The notes under the pieces were generated by a model, which was not told the origin of the DNA, made no database searches, and saw only the letters and a list, made by a program, of their open reading frames with translations. Shown here one piece after another: positions 1-11,405 of a stretch of DNA of 64,000 nucleotides. The position numbers and the translations under genes were made by a program. The stretch spans positions 535,478,682-535,542,681 of the forward strand of contig CM042684.1 of the NCBI GenBank assembly GCA_023614405.1. The letters are read 5' to 3'. Source of the stretch: Avena insularis. Its lineage: Eukaryota > Streptophyta > Magnoliopsida > Poales > Poaceae. Numbering within the stretch: the first letter of the stretch is position 1; every line of letters starts with the position of its first letter.

Positions 1-3000
1 TTAGTAAAAATAAAAACCATGCAAGATTTTACTTTAGCAAAAACACTAATGCATAGTGAAAATAATGGGACATAAGATATGAAGTATCACTTGCCTTTTT
101 GGTAGAGGGTAAAAGTTCACTCCTTGTCCTTGCAACACTCACACTCTTCAAGTCACTACAATCAATCAAGCAAGGCACAAACTCAATCTACCAATCAAGC
201 AAATCAACACACATAAAATAACAAAGTCAAAGAAATGCATGCAAGCATGCCAAGCTTTGCTTTGTTTGCAAAAGTGGTTCCTAGTGGGTCATAGACATTT
301 GGGTACACCTAATGGTCATTTTTGTAAAGTGGCAAAGTCATGCATAGGCATGCAAAGGTTGGTTCTAATGTAGGGATGGTCCTCACTAGGCTTCTAAACT
401 TTGTAAGTTCCAAATTGGTCATTTACCAAAATGGCAAAGTTGTTAGCAAAAGGTTTCACCTCAAAAACCAATTTCAAAACAAGGCACCTATTTGGTCATT
501 TTATGTGGTGAAGAAATATGTCTACTAGGGTTTTAGTCTATAGGGTTCACCAAATGAGTTGCTATTGCAAAACTTGGTGCTTTTGGTCAGTAGGTTTGGT
601 CCAAACATTTTCTCAAGGTTTTCTTTATGAAAGCATTTTCATAAACAAAACAAATAGTTTTAGTTAGCTAGAAATGGACTAAACTAATTAATCCATTCTA
701 TTCTTTTCCAAAATCACTTTCCAAACTATGGGTTGGTTCCTAAGGTCAGCAAGGTCACAACAAACTAATTGGCAAAGGTTTTAACCTGAATATCATTTTT
801 AAATGATTTTTCTAATGTTAGCAAGCACTCAAATGTTTCTGCATAATCAATCACTCTATCCAATACTATTTACTAAACTAAGGGTAGGTTTGGTTAGGTC
901 TTGTCTTGCTGATTCCAACGACATCAAATTTGTAAAATTTGGACGTGTGGATCAAAAGATACAAAGGTTTGAAGTTTGCAAAATATTCTGTTTTAAGCAA
1001 ATTGTTTTTAAAATGTATAGGTGACACGCGGCGGTATTCTATTGGACTGTACCGGTTCGGCCGGATCGTGGCTGTGGAGCGTTGGATCTAATCTAATCGT
1101 GCGGCTTAGGTAGCGTACCTCTTCGGCGTTAAGTGAAACTATCGTAGCCGATGGATCTGCATCTAACGGTCGCTGCTGGTTTGACCTAAAAGGAGCGGCG
1201 TCGCGCGGCTACCGCGGCGAGCGTCGCCGGTCGATGACGGTGCCGGCGATGCAGAAAGCGAGGGAGAAGGAGGAGTAGCTCACTGTGCTCGGAAGGCTGC
1301 GGTGAAGCTCGACGTGCTGATGGCTCGACGAGGGGCGCTCAGGGGCAGTCGCAATTCCTCGTCGGAGTTGGGAACGGCGGCGGTGCTCTCGGGTTGTCGT
1401 CGTGGACGTCGCTGTGGATCACCTCAAAGCAAAACATCGATGCGGTTAGGTGCGCAAGATCGAGCCGGAGTCATGTGCGTGAACAAGAGGGGTCGGGGCG
1501 GTCTAGGCTTACCGGGAAACGTTGCCGGAGAAGAAGCAGACACGGCGGCGCTCTGTGCTTGTCGGAGTCGTCGCTACAGATCACGAGAAGAACAACCGAG
1601 GGTTGGGTTAGACGCAGGAGGTCACGGAGGTGCTGTGTGCGTGAACGAGGAGAAGAGGGGCGACCGGAATCTACCTGTGGGGCTCGTCGGAGAAAGAGGC
1701 AGACGGTGGCGACGGTGGTCGTCGTCGAAGTCGAGCTTACAGGGCACCCGCGTCTGAACGGAGGGCACGGACAGAAGCGCCAGTGAGTGTGGACTATGTG
1801 TGCGTGGTCAATGAGGCAAGGGGAGGTCTGGCCGGCTACTCGAGCGGTGTGTCGGAGAGCAGTGAGGGTGCGGCTTCGATTGAGGGCAGCCTGGAGGCAG
1901 AGGGGAGGCGATGTCTGTGGGAAATGACAGAGGAGAGGAAGGCGTTTAAGTAGCTGTGGTCACGACGAGAGATGAACGCAGCGTTTACGCGAATTAATTC
2001 GGCGGAATCAAAGCAGAAAACGGCCGACGAGAGGAGGAAGAATTGGTCGCGGTGGAAACGACGATGAACAGTAATAGTGGGGTCCAACGGTCAGTGTCTC
2101 AGTGGGTTGTTTAATTGGTGAAGAAAACGTTTCGGGGGAAGGAGTAAGAGGAGGTGGGGTCGTCTCGTCAGCGAGAGAGGGAGAGGGAGAAGTGGGTCCC
2201 GGTTGTCTGTCTCTGTGTGGGTAGATTTCTTAGTGAGAAGAGATTCCTTCGGGGGGGAGTACTGGGCTGGACTGCTGTTGGGCCTTAGTGGGCTGCTCCT
2301 GTTTTCCTATTTTTTTCTGTCTAATCTCTCTTTCTTTTTCTAATTCTTTTTCTGTTTTCAATTTCAAACAAATATTCACACAATTTCAAACAACACTCAA
2401 TCAATTCAAACAACAAACTTTTCATTTGAATTTGGTTCTGTTTGGCAACATAATCCAAATCTCAAAATGAAATAATAATTTATTTATTTTTAGGATCCAT
2501 TTAATAATTAAATAAAATGGATCTTTAGTTATTAGGGTTTGATGTATTTAATAAAATTTCCATTTGAATTCCAATTATTTTCAAAACCAAACCAGAAGGT
2601 TTAATTTGAAACATAAAAGAATACTTGGAAACTTATTTAAATAAATAAATAAGTTTTGGTGTTTAATTAAAATGGGAAAGCCTTTACTTAAATAAAATTG
2701 GATATTTAAATCCTTATTATTTTATTTAAATAATTCTTTTACTCATTTTAATCAAAGCAAAACCTTTTAATAAAAGATTTCAAAGTAGTAATAAAATACT
2801 TGGTGTTCATTTAAAATGGGAAAAGCTTTTACTTAAATAAAATTGGATATTTAAATCCTTTTATTTTATTTAAATAAACCTTTACTCATTTTATCAAAAC
2901 AAAATATTTTATTTCAAAAGTTTGGCCAGAATTAATTTGGCTTATCTTTTCATTTGAAACCAAAGTCTTTTATTAAAAGATCTAAATTTGTATTTCCAAA

Positions 3001-3502
3001 ACAATTTATTTTTCCTTTGATAAATGTTTTATCTTTATAAATCCCTTTAGGATTATTTGTTCACCAAAGGGTATGGGCTTTATTGTCTTTGGAAATTCAA
3101 TTTCCTTATCTTATTATATTCACAAGATTTTGCTTATGGTTCCAAATTGAGTGAAACCAATCTCTAAGGTCTTTCTTGATCCTTTGTGATTATTTGTTGA
3201 TCAACTTGGTATGGATCAAATCCATGGATTTGGAGATACTTTGGAAAATGATTTCCTTCCATTAGGGTTTAGGGTTTTGGATTACTTTCCAAATGTTCAA
3301 ATTTCCAGATACATTCATTGAGGAATGCATTTCCCTTGATTTGAATTTGTTGAATTCAAACTTCTGCCAAAGTTTGTTCAAGATGGGATTTTAAGTCTCC
3401 TTTTAGAAACAAAAGTTTCTTTTCACCCTGATTTTCAACAAAAGTTTATTTTGTTTATTTATTTTTCACATTACAAGAATTGGAAAATCTTGGGATGTGA
3501 CA
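1..3502 (-). mobile_element. Partial LTR of a long-LTR non-autonomous retrotransposon, outer edge
   Basis: This stretch matches the LTRs at 12656-16152 and 19141-22686 almost base for base. It ends at 3502 in GGGATGTGACA, so on the minus strand the LTR begins TGTCACATCCC. About 1.25 kb of the LTR lies left of the window. The base after 3502 is satellite, not the polypurine tract that follows the internal edge in the nested copy. This edge is therefore the outer end of a 5' LTR, or one end of a solo LTR. From right to left it contains an AT-rich section (about 2290-3500), a GC-rich section (about 1020-2290) and a mixed section. Reading frames in the GC-rich part are antisense to the LTR and resemble no protein I know. 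The expected left partner of the target duplication (GCCAG at 3503-3507) is outside the window. Confidence 0.93.
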
Positions 3503-3870
3503 GCCAGTGTCATTGCATGTATGTTCTTCTCATAAACCACTCAAGGATCCACATGTGTCATTGCATGTGTGTTCTTCTCATGAACCACAACCAGTGTCAG
3601 TGCATGTCTGTTCTTCTCACAAACCACATAAGGATCCACCAGTGTCATTGGATGTGTGTTCTTCTCATGAACCACACATGGATCCACTAGTGTCATTGCA
3701 TGTCTGTTCTTCACATGAACCACACATGGATCCACCAGTGTCATTGCATGTCTATTCTTTTCATGAACCACAGCTAGAGTCATTGCATGTCTGTTCTTTT
3801 CACATACCACACATGGATCCACCAGTGTCATTGCATGTGTGTTCTTTTCATGAACCACAACTAGAGTCAT
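3503..3870. repeat. Satellite array, segment 1
   Basis: About eight tandem monomers of 39-48 bp, each starting near CATTGCATGT and most carrying ATGGATCCAC. The segment is bounded on the left by the long LTR (ends 3502) and on the right by an insertion (starts 3871). Array register resumes at 7865, so this was continuous with segment 2. Some monomers are divergent, as expected at an array edge. Confidence 0.95.
3866..3870. repeat. Target site duplication GTCAT, left copy
   Basis: GTCAT directly precedes TGTAGCATCC at 3871 and recurs at 7865-7869 after GTTACA. Removing one copy and the insertion restores the monomer in register. Confidence 0.9.
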
Positions 3871-3914
3871 TGTAGCATCCCAATTGTATAACAATTGCAA
3901 TGCTACTAGCCTAG

Positions 3915-3925
3915 TCTATATAAAT
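3915..3925 (+). promoter_or_regulatory. TATA-like box in the 4.0 kb LTR-like element
   Basis: TCTATATAAAT is a good TATA match, but it lies only about 45 bp from the LTR start. A second weaker candidate, CTATAAGC, lies at about 4102-4109, upstream of the telobox cluster. Neither is proven to function. Confidence 0.3.
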
Positions 3926-4137
3926 GCTACTTCCTACATATAATTGTTGCATCATAATTATATCATGCTCATGTCATCATGCCACCATGCATGGTCATGT
4001 AAAATCCTTTCCATCTCCATCCTTTCCTCCACACTTGATCTAGTCATGACCATGCATCCTTAGTCCATACACACTCCCTCACCCCTTCATCTTGGCTTCA
4101 TCTATAAGCATGTGTTAAAACCTAAAAATCCTACATG

Positions 4138-4638
4138 AAACCCTAAACCTAGCTTCCTCTCTTTCTAACCCTAAACCTATCTACCATCTCTCTATGCCGA
4201 GCACCTAGCTCCCTCCCTCTCTCTCGGCCTCTCTCCCTTCCTCTATGCCATGCAGGCCCCACACCTCAGCTACCCCTACCCCATCCCTAACAAACCCTAA
4301 CCCGAGCCTCTCCCCTAGCCAACCCTAGCCCACCGAGCCTCCTCTCTCCTCTCTCTTTCTCTCTTCCTGCTGAGCTAGCCCCACCACGTCTCACCCCTCA
4401 CCTGCCCTCCCCACTCCTTTCTTTGGCTTCAAGACAAAGAGAAGAAGGAGGGAGAGAATACCTACCCGATTACCCCCTCCTCACGTTTTGCAAAGCTACC
4501 ACCACCCCCATGTGCTTCCCTTTTTCCTCTCTACCGCCTCACCCCACCCAGATCCCATCTAGGAGGCGCCCAAGCCCCTCACCCCTTCTCCTTCTTCCTC
4601 CCAAGACGCCATGGCCATCTCCTCCTCCTAAACCCTAG
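4138..4638 (+). promoter_or_regulatory. Cluster of telobox motifs (AAACCCTAA type)
   Basis: AAACCCTAAA at 4138-4147, AACCCTAAACC at 4167-4177, AAACCCTAA at 4292-4300 and AAACCCTAG at 4630-4638 lie in a pyrimidine-rich tract. Telobox motifs are known in plant promoters of translation-related genes, where Myb-type factors bind them. Their role in this LTR is inference; C-rich composition alone could raise their frequency. Confidence 0.4.
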
Positions 4639-7600
4639 CCACGACCCCCTCTGTCCTTTGCCGTTCCGGTGTACGTCAAGCCGATCCATGAGTACCAGTA
4701 CCTTTCCCCGCTACCTCACCGTCTCCCTGGACCTGCAGCCGTGCCTGGACCTCGCCGGAGCATCATCGACGCCACCATGCCGCGAGGGAGCCGATGAAGC
4801 CGGCCACGAGCCACGCCGATGATCTGGTCCGCCTCGAGCACGCTTGTCTGCACCGGATGGTCGCTGGTGAGCACCTCTACCTCCCGGACATCTCCTTTTC
4901 CTAGCTTCTGGCTAAGCGCGGCGCACAGGCTCCATCGGCTTCTACCGTTACCACGGCAGCCAATTCACGGGCGAACGCCGCCCGGCCGTCATACATTCTT
5001 CGCCGCGTTCTCAGAGCCGCCTCCGTCGAAGCTTGCTAAACGAAAATGGTAGCCCGCATAACCCTCTGCGTTTTTCCTTTTTGCGGCTTGGCGAGATTCG
5101 CCGCCGTTTAGTCGCCATCATCATCAGAACTCCGGCCGATCCCCTGGTCTCTGCTGACGACGCGCATTCGACAGTTCGCATCGTCGTCGTTTTCGCAGAA
5201 AGACCCCTGCCCTTTTTCCCGCCTCAACCCGTAGTCCCAAGAGACCCACCTGTCATACTCCCTTGTTGTTTTACAGTTAGAGACCCAGGCTTTTCCGCTT
5301 TTGGTCGTGCCTGCTGGGGATCGCCCACGTGTCGCCCACCGGGTGGTCAGGGTGGCGAAAGTGGTCCAAGTCGCTTTGGCGGTGCTTGGCCGTCATGGGT
5401 AAACTCCCCGTGGGTGCGAAAATCTGACCCAAACCCGCTGCGCCCCACCTGGTGCTGACTCAGCGCTGGACCCGCGCGTCAGTGACACGGGCTAAGTTCC
5501 TCCGAGTACAAAAAGTCTGTATGATTTCTGTTTTAAAAAAAAAAACAATTTCAGAAAATGTTTTTATAAATGATTTAATTTCTGTTTTAAATAACTTTTA
5601 AATTATAAATCCAAATAATACTTATGATATGTGTTTTTGAATCAGAAAAATGTGAGGAATTCAAATATGACCTTCAAAATATATTTTGAACACTTTAAAT
5701 TTCGAGTTGATCAAAATTACAATAAAATGCCCTTTTTCGTAATTAATTAATAACTTTTGTTTTATAACTCCAAATTTGACAAATAATATGTCTAAATCGA
5801 TCAGCGCGACGAGACCTTTCTGCTTATGCATTCCATGTTCTGAATTGCAGCATGGATCATATAAATATAAAGTATACAGCAACTTATTTGAGGATAAAAT
5901 GTGACTAAAACTCCATAAAATGCTGTATTCTTGTATTCCACACCTCACCCATGCCTTGCTACATTATTGCCATGCAAATTTTGCATCATTCATCATGGCA
6001 TGATTGTTTGCTTGTCGCATTTTAATTCATATGCTTGTGCACTCTATTTATGTTGGCCATTGTTTGTTTGGTTCTTCTTGAATGAAGGTGTGGGATATAT
6101 CAAGAAACCAGTGAGCACTACCAGATCCTTCTCCGCTTCAATCGAGCTGCTGTGCAAGCACTACCACATGCTTGCATACATATAGTACCTATTGCCTCTA
6201 TCTTATTCTTGCATCATTGAGTCGCGATTGCATTAAACTGAATCCCAAGTATTGCATAGCCTTTACTTTTAAACCCCACCGAAGCTTGTTCCTCCATCCC
6301 ATGAGCCATTACTACAGGAGTTGATTGAGCCATGCGGGTCGTAGAACAGCATGTGTAGGGTATGTGAGTGTCTGATGGATAACGAGGTACCTAAACAACT
6401 TAACCTGAGTAGTAATGGGATAACTAATGAAAGTGGCACCGGTGAGCAATATCTGCTATTTGGTTTTTATGCTCACTTGTGTCCCGTAGGACCCCGAGTA
6501 CTTGATTCCTGTTCCTTGAATATTCGCGCTATCCACATCCGGGAGGCTTATGAACCCCCCTGAGCTAGAGCTTGATTCATTCTTATTTCTTGGGGCCACA
6601 AGTAGTTTGGGGCTTTATTACTATCCTGTACTTATGCCATGCTTTACTGCTTTATTTAAGATTGTGCGAGGAGCACCTGCTGCTTTTGGATGCGAGTGTT
6701 TTCGGCATCGACAAGCCTAGTCACACTTTTGGGTTCCAAATCGTTTACAACCATTGACGCAAACCTTGAGTCCGTCTCGAGCCGCCAACTTGCTATGGGT
6801 AGCTTAATGGGTGGCCTCAAACATTTCTGAATCTGTGATCGCTTTGTCGTGAATGCCTCGTTGGGTTTTGATTTGGTTTTTCCGAGGTTGATCGAGTGTG
6901 TGTTGCTATTTGTGCACCCCTGCAGGGTAAATCTTTCTGAAAGCCGTGTCCGCGGTTATGGACGACTTGGAGCACAGTTTCTCGATCATAGACAAGTATA
7001 ACTAAAGTACCGCTTTTAATTTGACTAAGTACCTGACTAGTAAATAGTGCAACACCCATGGAATGGTTAATAAAACTGCCAGCGGATGGGGGGGCTGTTC
7101 GTCCGCTTCCTCGTTGGTAAGCGAGGAGGAGGTTGGATCTGTTAATATTACTGTTATAACTGTTGTTATTAATTCACGGACATTCGTCTATCTTTGGTTA
7201 GGCGGATGGTAGGCGAGTATCTATAGAATTGTTAGGTATTATCTTTTGCTGCAATTGCGTCACCCCAGGTTGTGTCCCCTTTAGAGGCATAAAGACTTTG
7301 AGAAAATTTAGGGTCTCACACGATAAATTGTTTGATTCAGATGAACAGGTATACTCGCAAGATGGATACTGGGTGGAGGAGACGAACGATGAGGGCAACG
7401 ATCACTCGGTGTAGAGATTCCGGGAACGGGGATCCGTGAGATCTGTGGGCGGGATGTGTTTATTTATGGGGCATCTTAGGCCAATTTGCTTCTTATCCGT
7501 ACTCGGATCTTGTTTTCCGCTTCCGCCTGATACTCTGATGCTTGATGTATGAGGAGATATCCTAAACTATTATATCTATCTAGCATATTTGGATCTTGCC

Positions 7601-7864
7601 GTATGGCGTTGCAATATTTCTATTTCTTTTAGATGGAATGGCTCTGAGGACTGTTGTATGGTGGCTTGCATACATACTCATTTGTGTATGTAGTTGATCC
7701 CTTCGCCTGCCGATTACGCCGCTCGTTCTTGTCCCGATGTTTGGAAATGGTTGGGACGGCCGAAAGGTCTACCTGTGAGTGGCATTTGGACCCACCGTAC
7801 TATTTTAACCATTTCCGCTCATCCAGGCTTGTAACTAAGAGCGTAATTCACCGAGGTAGTTACA

Positions 7865-9465
7865 GTCATTAAATGTGTGTTCTTCAAAACTAACCACGCA
7901 TGGATCCACCTAGTGTGATTGCATGTCTGTTCTTTTCACAAACCACACATGGATCGACCAGTGTCATCGCATGTGTGTTCTTCTCATGATCCACACATGG
8001 ATCCACCAGTGTCATTGTATGTGTGTTCTTCTCATGAACCACACATGGATCCACTGGTATCATTGCATGTCTGTTCTTCTCATGAACCACACATGGATCC
8101 ACTAGTGTCATTGCATGTCTGTTCTTTTCATGAACCACAGCTAGAGTCATTGCATGTCTGTTCTTTTCACAAACCACACATGGATCCACCAGTGTCATTG
8201 CATGTGTGTTCTTTTCATGAACCACAACTAGAGTCATTGGATGTGTGTTCTTCTAAACAAACCACACATGGATCCACCTAGTGTGATTGCATGTCTGTTC
8301 TTTTCACAAACCACACATGGATCGACTAGTGTCATCGCATGTGTGTTCTTCTCATGAACCACAGCCAGTGTCATTGCATGTATGTTCTTCTCATAAACCA
8401 CACATGGATCCACCAGTGTCATTGCATGTGTGTTCTTCTCATGAACCACACATGGATCCACCAGTGTCATTGCATGTCTGCTCTTTTCATGAACCAGAAC
8501 TAGAGTCATTGCATGTCTGTTCCTTCCACAATCCACATATGGATCCACCAGTGTCATTGCATGTCTGTTCTTTTCATGAACCACACCTAGTGTGATTGCA
8601 TGTCTGTTCCTCTAAAGAAACCACACATGGATCCAGCTAGTGTGATTGCATGTCTATTCTTTTCACAAACCACACATGGATCCACCACTGTCATTGTATG
8701 TGTGTTCCTTTCATGAACAACAACTAGAGTCATTGCATGTGTGTTCTTCTAAACAAACCACACATGGATCCACCCAGTGTCATTGCATGTTTGTTCCTTT
8801 AAACAAACCACACATGGATCCACCTAGTGTGATTGTATGTCTATTCTTTTCACAAACCACACATGGATCCACCAGTGAAATTGCATGTGTGTTCTTTTCA
8901 TGAACCACAACTAGAGTCATTGGATGTGTGTTCTTCTAAACAAACCACACATGGATCCACCAGTGTCATTGCATGTGTGTTCTTTTCATGAACCACACAT
9001 GTATACAGCAATGTCATTGCATGTGTGTTCTTTTCATGAACCACACATGGATACACCAGTTTCATTGCATGTGTGTTATTTTCATGAACCACAGCTAGAG
9101 TCATTGCATGTCTGTTCTTTCCACAAACCACACATGGATCCACCTAGTGTGATTGCATGTCTGTTCTTTCTCAAACCACACATGGATCAACCAGTGTCAT
9201 TGCATGTGTGTTCTTCTCATGAACCAGAACCAGTGTCATTGCATGTATGTTCTTCTCACAAACCATACAATGATCCACCAGTGTCATTGCATGTGTGTTC
9301 TTCTCATGAACCACAGCTAGTGTCATTGCATGTCTGTTCTTCTCATAAACCACATAAGTATCCACCTAGTGTGAATGCGTGTCTGTTTTTTCACAAACCA
9401 CACATGGATCCACCAATGTCATTGGATGTGTGTTCTTCTCATGAACCACACATGGATCCACCAGT
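7865..9465. repeat. Satellite array, segment 2
   Basis: Tandem monomers of three main lengths: about 48 bp (with ATGGATCCACCAGTGT), about 39 bp (ending ACAACTAGAGT or ACAACCAGTGT, lacking the GGATCC block) and about 50 bp (with TTCTAAACAAACC). The array stays open in several reading frames because 39 and 48 are multiples of three. The first five bases (GTCAT) are the right target duplication of the 3871-7864 insertion. The last five (CCAGT) are the left duplication of Copia 1. Confidence 0.97.
9461..9465. repeat. Target site duplication CCAGT, left copy (Copia 1)
   Basis: CCAGT precedes TGAAGGG at 9466 and recurs at 28926-28930 after CCCAACA. The satellite monomer continues in register across the element. 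Confidence 0.93.
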
Positions 9466-11101
9466 TGAAGGGAATATGCCCGAGAGGCAATAATAAAGTG
9501 GTTATTATCTTATTCCATGTTTGTGATAAATGTTTATTTTGCATGCTATAACTGTATTGATCGGAAGCATCAATACATGTGTGTTTAATAAACAAAAAGG
9601 GTTCCTAGTTATGCCTCTCTTATAGACTAGCTTGTTGATTAACAAGATGATCAAGGTTTCCTGATCATGGACATTAGATGTTGTTAATAACAAGGTCACA
9701 CCATTGGTGGAATGATGTGATGAACATTCATCCGAAGTATAGCATTACGATCAATTCATTATGTTTATATTGCTATAACATCATACGAAGTAATCTTTAT
9801 CCTTAGACCAAGTGATCATGTTAATTGCTAACACCGGAAGAGTATCTTGATAACATCAAACGTCAAACCGTAACAGGGTGACTATAAAGATGGGTTCATT
9901 ACTATGAAATTGTTATGTTGAGGATCATGGATCAAGAGTGGAATTTGTCAATCCCGATGACGGATAGATATACTCTAGTCCCACTCGGTGATATCACATT
10001 GAGGTAGCTTGCAAGCAAGTGATGTGATCACTAGAATGTTATATCACGGGAACGAGAAAAGAGTGCATGTCGGTAACGAGATCAAACTAGGTATGGAGAT
10101 ACCGATGATCGAATCTCGGACATGTAATATATCGCGAGACAAAGGGATTTAGTTACAAGCGTTAAAGGTTCTCACGATCACAGAAGTCATCGTTGAATGT
10201 GTAGGAGTCAGTACGGATCTCTAGGTCCCGCTGCTGATTATTGATCGGAGAAGGGTCTCGATCATGTCTGCATTATTCGCGAACCGTAGGGTGACACACT
10301 TAAGAGTTACCGGACACCATTTTGGAGCACATATGTTTCAGACGAAAGAATTGCAAAGCGCATGAATGTTTTCGATAGAAACCAGAAATTGTTTCGGGTG
10401 AAATTGCAGAAAGTGGTTCTGCATGTGATATTGAAATATTGCAAGGGGTTATATGTGAATGTTTTTTAATTAAAGTAATTAACAAAATTCTGAATAAATT
10501 TACTAAAAGAGTTTTATTAAATGAGAGAGCATTAAACTTGGAGAATTTTAATGCATTTAAAGTGGAGACTTTAAAAGGGAATGTGAAGAGGCATTTTAAT
10601 GTGGAGGGGTTACCACCACATGAATGGGGGAGGTGAGGGTCACCCCATGCGACCATGGAGAGGAGGGCACCCTCCTCCTATAAAAGGCCACCATTCCTCC
10701 TTCATCCTCACACCTCCTTGTGAAGGATCTCTCTCCCTCTAGAATTATTCCCCATGGTCTCGGATTAGAGATACATGTTCCCAAAGTGGCATTTCCCGGA
10801 AGGAGCTTTGCTCATTGGATCACTAGAGCGAGGAGGTGGAGGTTTTCCGGTGGTTTGAACGTGTGTGCGAGTACGGATGCGCTACTGAGTTGCGGCGCTC
10901 GGACTTCCTCACGATCTTGAGATCGGCAAGTGTACGACTACATCTTGGCACGAGTACCTACTCGTTAACAAAACTCGTTGTCTTCGAGGGTAAGTTCTCG
11001 ATGGATGTATGTCCACCCGTTGCTCTGTACCTAGTAGATAGATCTTGGCGTGTAGTTCTCATCGTAGGAATATTTTTGTTTTCTATGCCGCGGACCCAAC
11101 A
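9466..11101 (+). repeat. 5' LTR of Copia 1
   Basis: A 1636 bp LTR with TG...CA ends (TGAAGGGAATA to GGACCCAACA). It matches 27276-28925 with scattered substitutions and small indels. A TATA box lies at 10678-10687, about 420 bp before the LTR end, the usual arrangement for this lineage. Open frames inside it (for example 10300-10656 minus, 10836-11129 plus) have no recognised domain. Confidence 0.95.
10678..10687 (+). promoter_or_regulatory. TATA box in the Copia 1 5' LTR
   Basis: CTATAAAAGG lies in a C-rich context and is conserved at 28493-28502 in the other LTR. The position fits the U3/R promoter of Angela-type LTRs. Confidence 0.7.
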
Positions 11102-11102
11102 G

Positions 11103-11114
11103 TGGTATCAGAGC
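11103..11114 (+). other. Primer binding site of Copia 1 (initiator tRNA-Met type)
   Basis: TGGTATCAGAGC begins one base after the LTR end CAACA. This is the standard plant primer site complementary to the 3' end of initiator methionine tRNA. Confidence 0.92.
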
Positions 11115-11405
11115 CTGATCTATGCGTAGGTGCTTTGCACGGGTAGTACACATATGTTTATATGTGGGCGATGATGATCATGTTATTGCATATTCTATGT
11201 ACTTTGGATATTGGTGGCATAGTGGGATGAGGCGTCCTGAACCAACCTTACATATCATCATACATGAGACCGGTTCCACGACTAACATGCAACTTGTTTT
11301 GCATAAGTGGCTGGCGGGTGTGTGTCTCTCCTACTATAGTCAATATCTGATTTACAACGAGTTGCTAATAACTTGGTTATCCTCGTTGTTGTTCATGTTC
11401 GTAGG
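11115..11405 (+). other. Copia 1 leader, cut by the nested element
   Basis: About 290 bases between the primer site and the nested insertion. I see no gag homology; the 11122-11532 open frame runs into the nested LTR and is not credible. The last five bases, GTAGG (11401-11405), are the left target duplication of the nested element. The leader resumes at 22692. Confidence 0.7.
11401..11405. repeat. Target site duplication GTAGG, left copy (nested element)
   Basis: GTAGG precedes TGTAGCGTCC at 11406 and recurs at 22687-22691 directly after GGGATGTGACA. Confidence 0.93.

Larger units (their letters stand above)
3871..7864 (+). mobile_element. Solo LTR-like insertion, about 4.0 kb, Gypsy-type ends
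   Basis: A 3994 bp block starts TGTAGCATCCCAA and ends GAGGTAGTTACA. It has the TG...CA ends of an LTR and is flanked by GTCAT on both sides. I see no direct repeat between its two ends, no primer site and no gag or pol homology, so a solo LTR fits best. The start resembles that of the other long LTRs here (TGTCACATCCCAA), which suggests plus orientation and a Gypsy origin; both are inference. Contents in order are an AT-rich start, a pyrimidine-rich tract with plant telobox motifs (about 4138-4640), a GC-rich section (about 4660-5510) and mixed sequence to the end. The open frames at 4423-5458 show no recognisable domain and lie in composition-biased sequence, so I do not call them genes. 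Alternative: an unclassified non-autonomous element. Confidence 0.8.

Noticed and set aside
1302..1786. Arg-rich open frames in the GC-rich LTR section (also 13882-14391 and 20491-20928)
   Set aside because: They are antisense to the element and overlap in two frames. They result from GC-rich composition with few stops and do not keep the same length between copies.
3503..3870. Satellite as the interior of a long-LTR element lying between the LTRs at 1-3502 and 35162-39865
   Set aside because: Those LTRs are in opposite orientation and differ greatly in divergence. No primer site or polypurine tract adjoins the satellite, whereas TSD-type junctions do.
3451..3900. Open frames of about 80-120 codons on both strands over the first satellite segment
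   Set aside because: They are produced by the codon-multiple satellite monomers. Several frames on both strands are open at once, with no start context or domain.
5033..5458. A 141-codon Pro/Arg-rich frame in the 4 kb LTR-like block
   Set aside because: GC-rich biased sequence inside an LTR-like element, with no known domain or start context.
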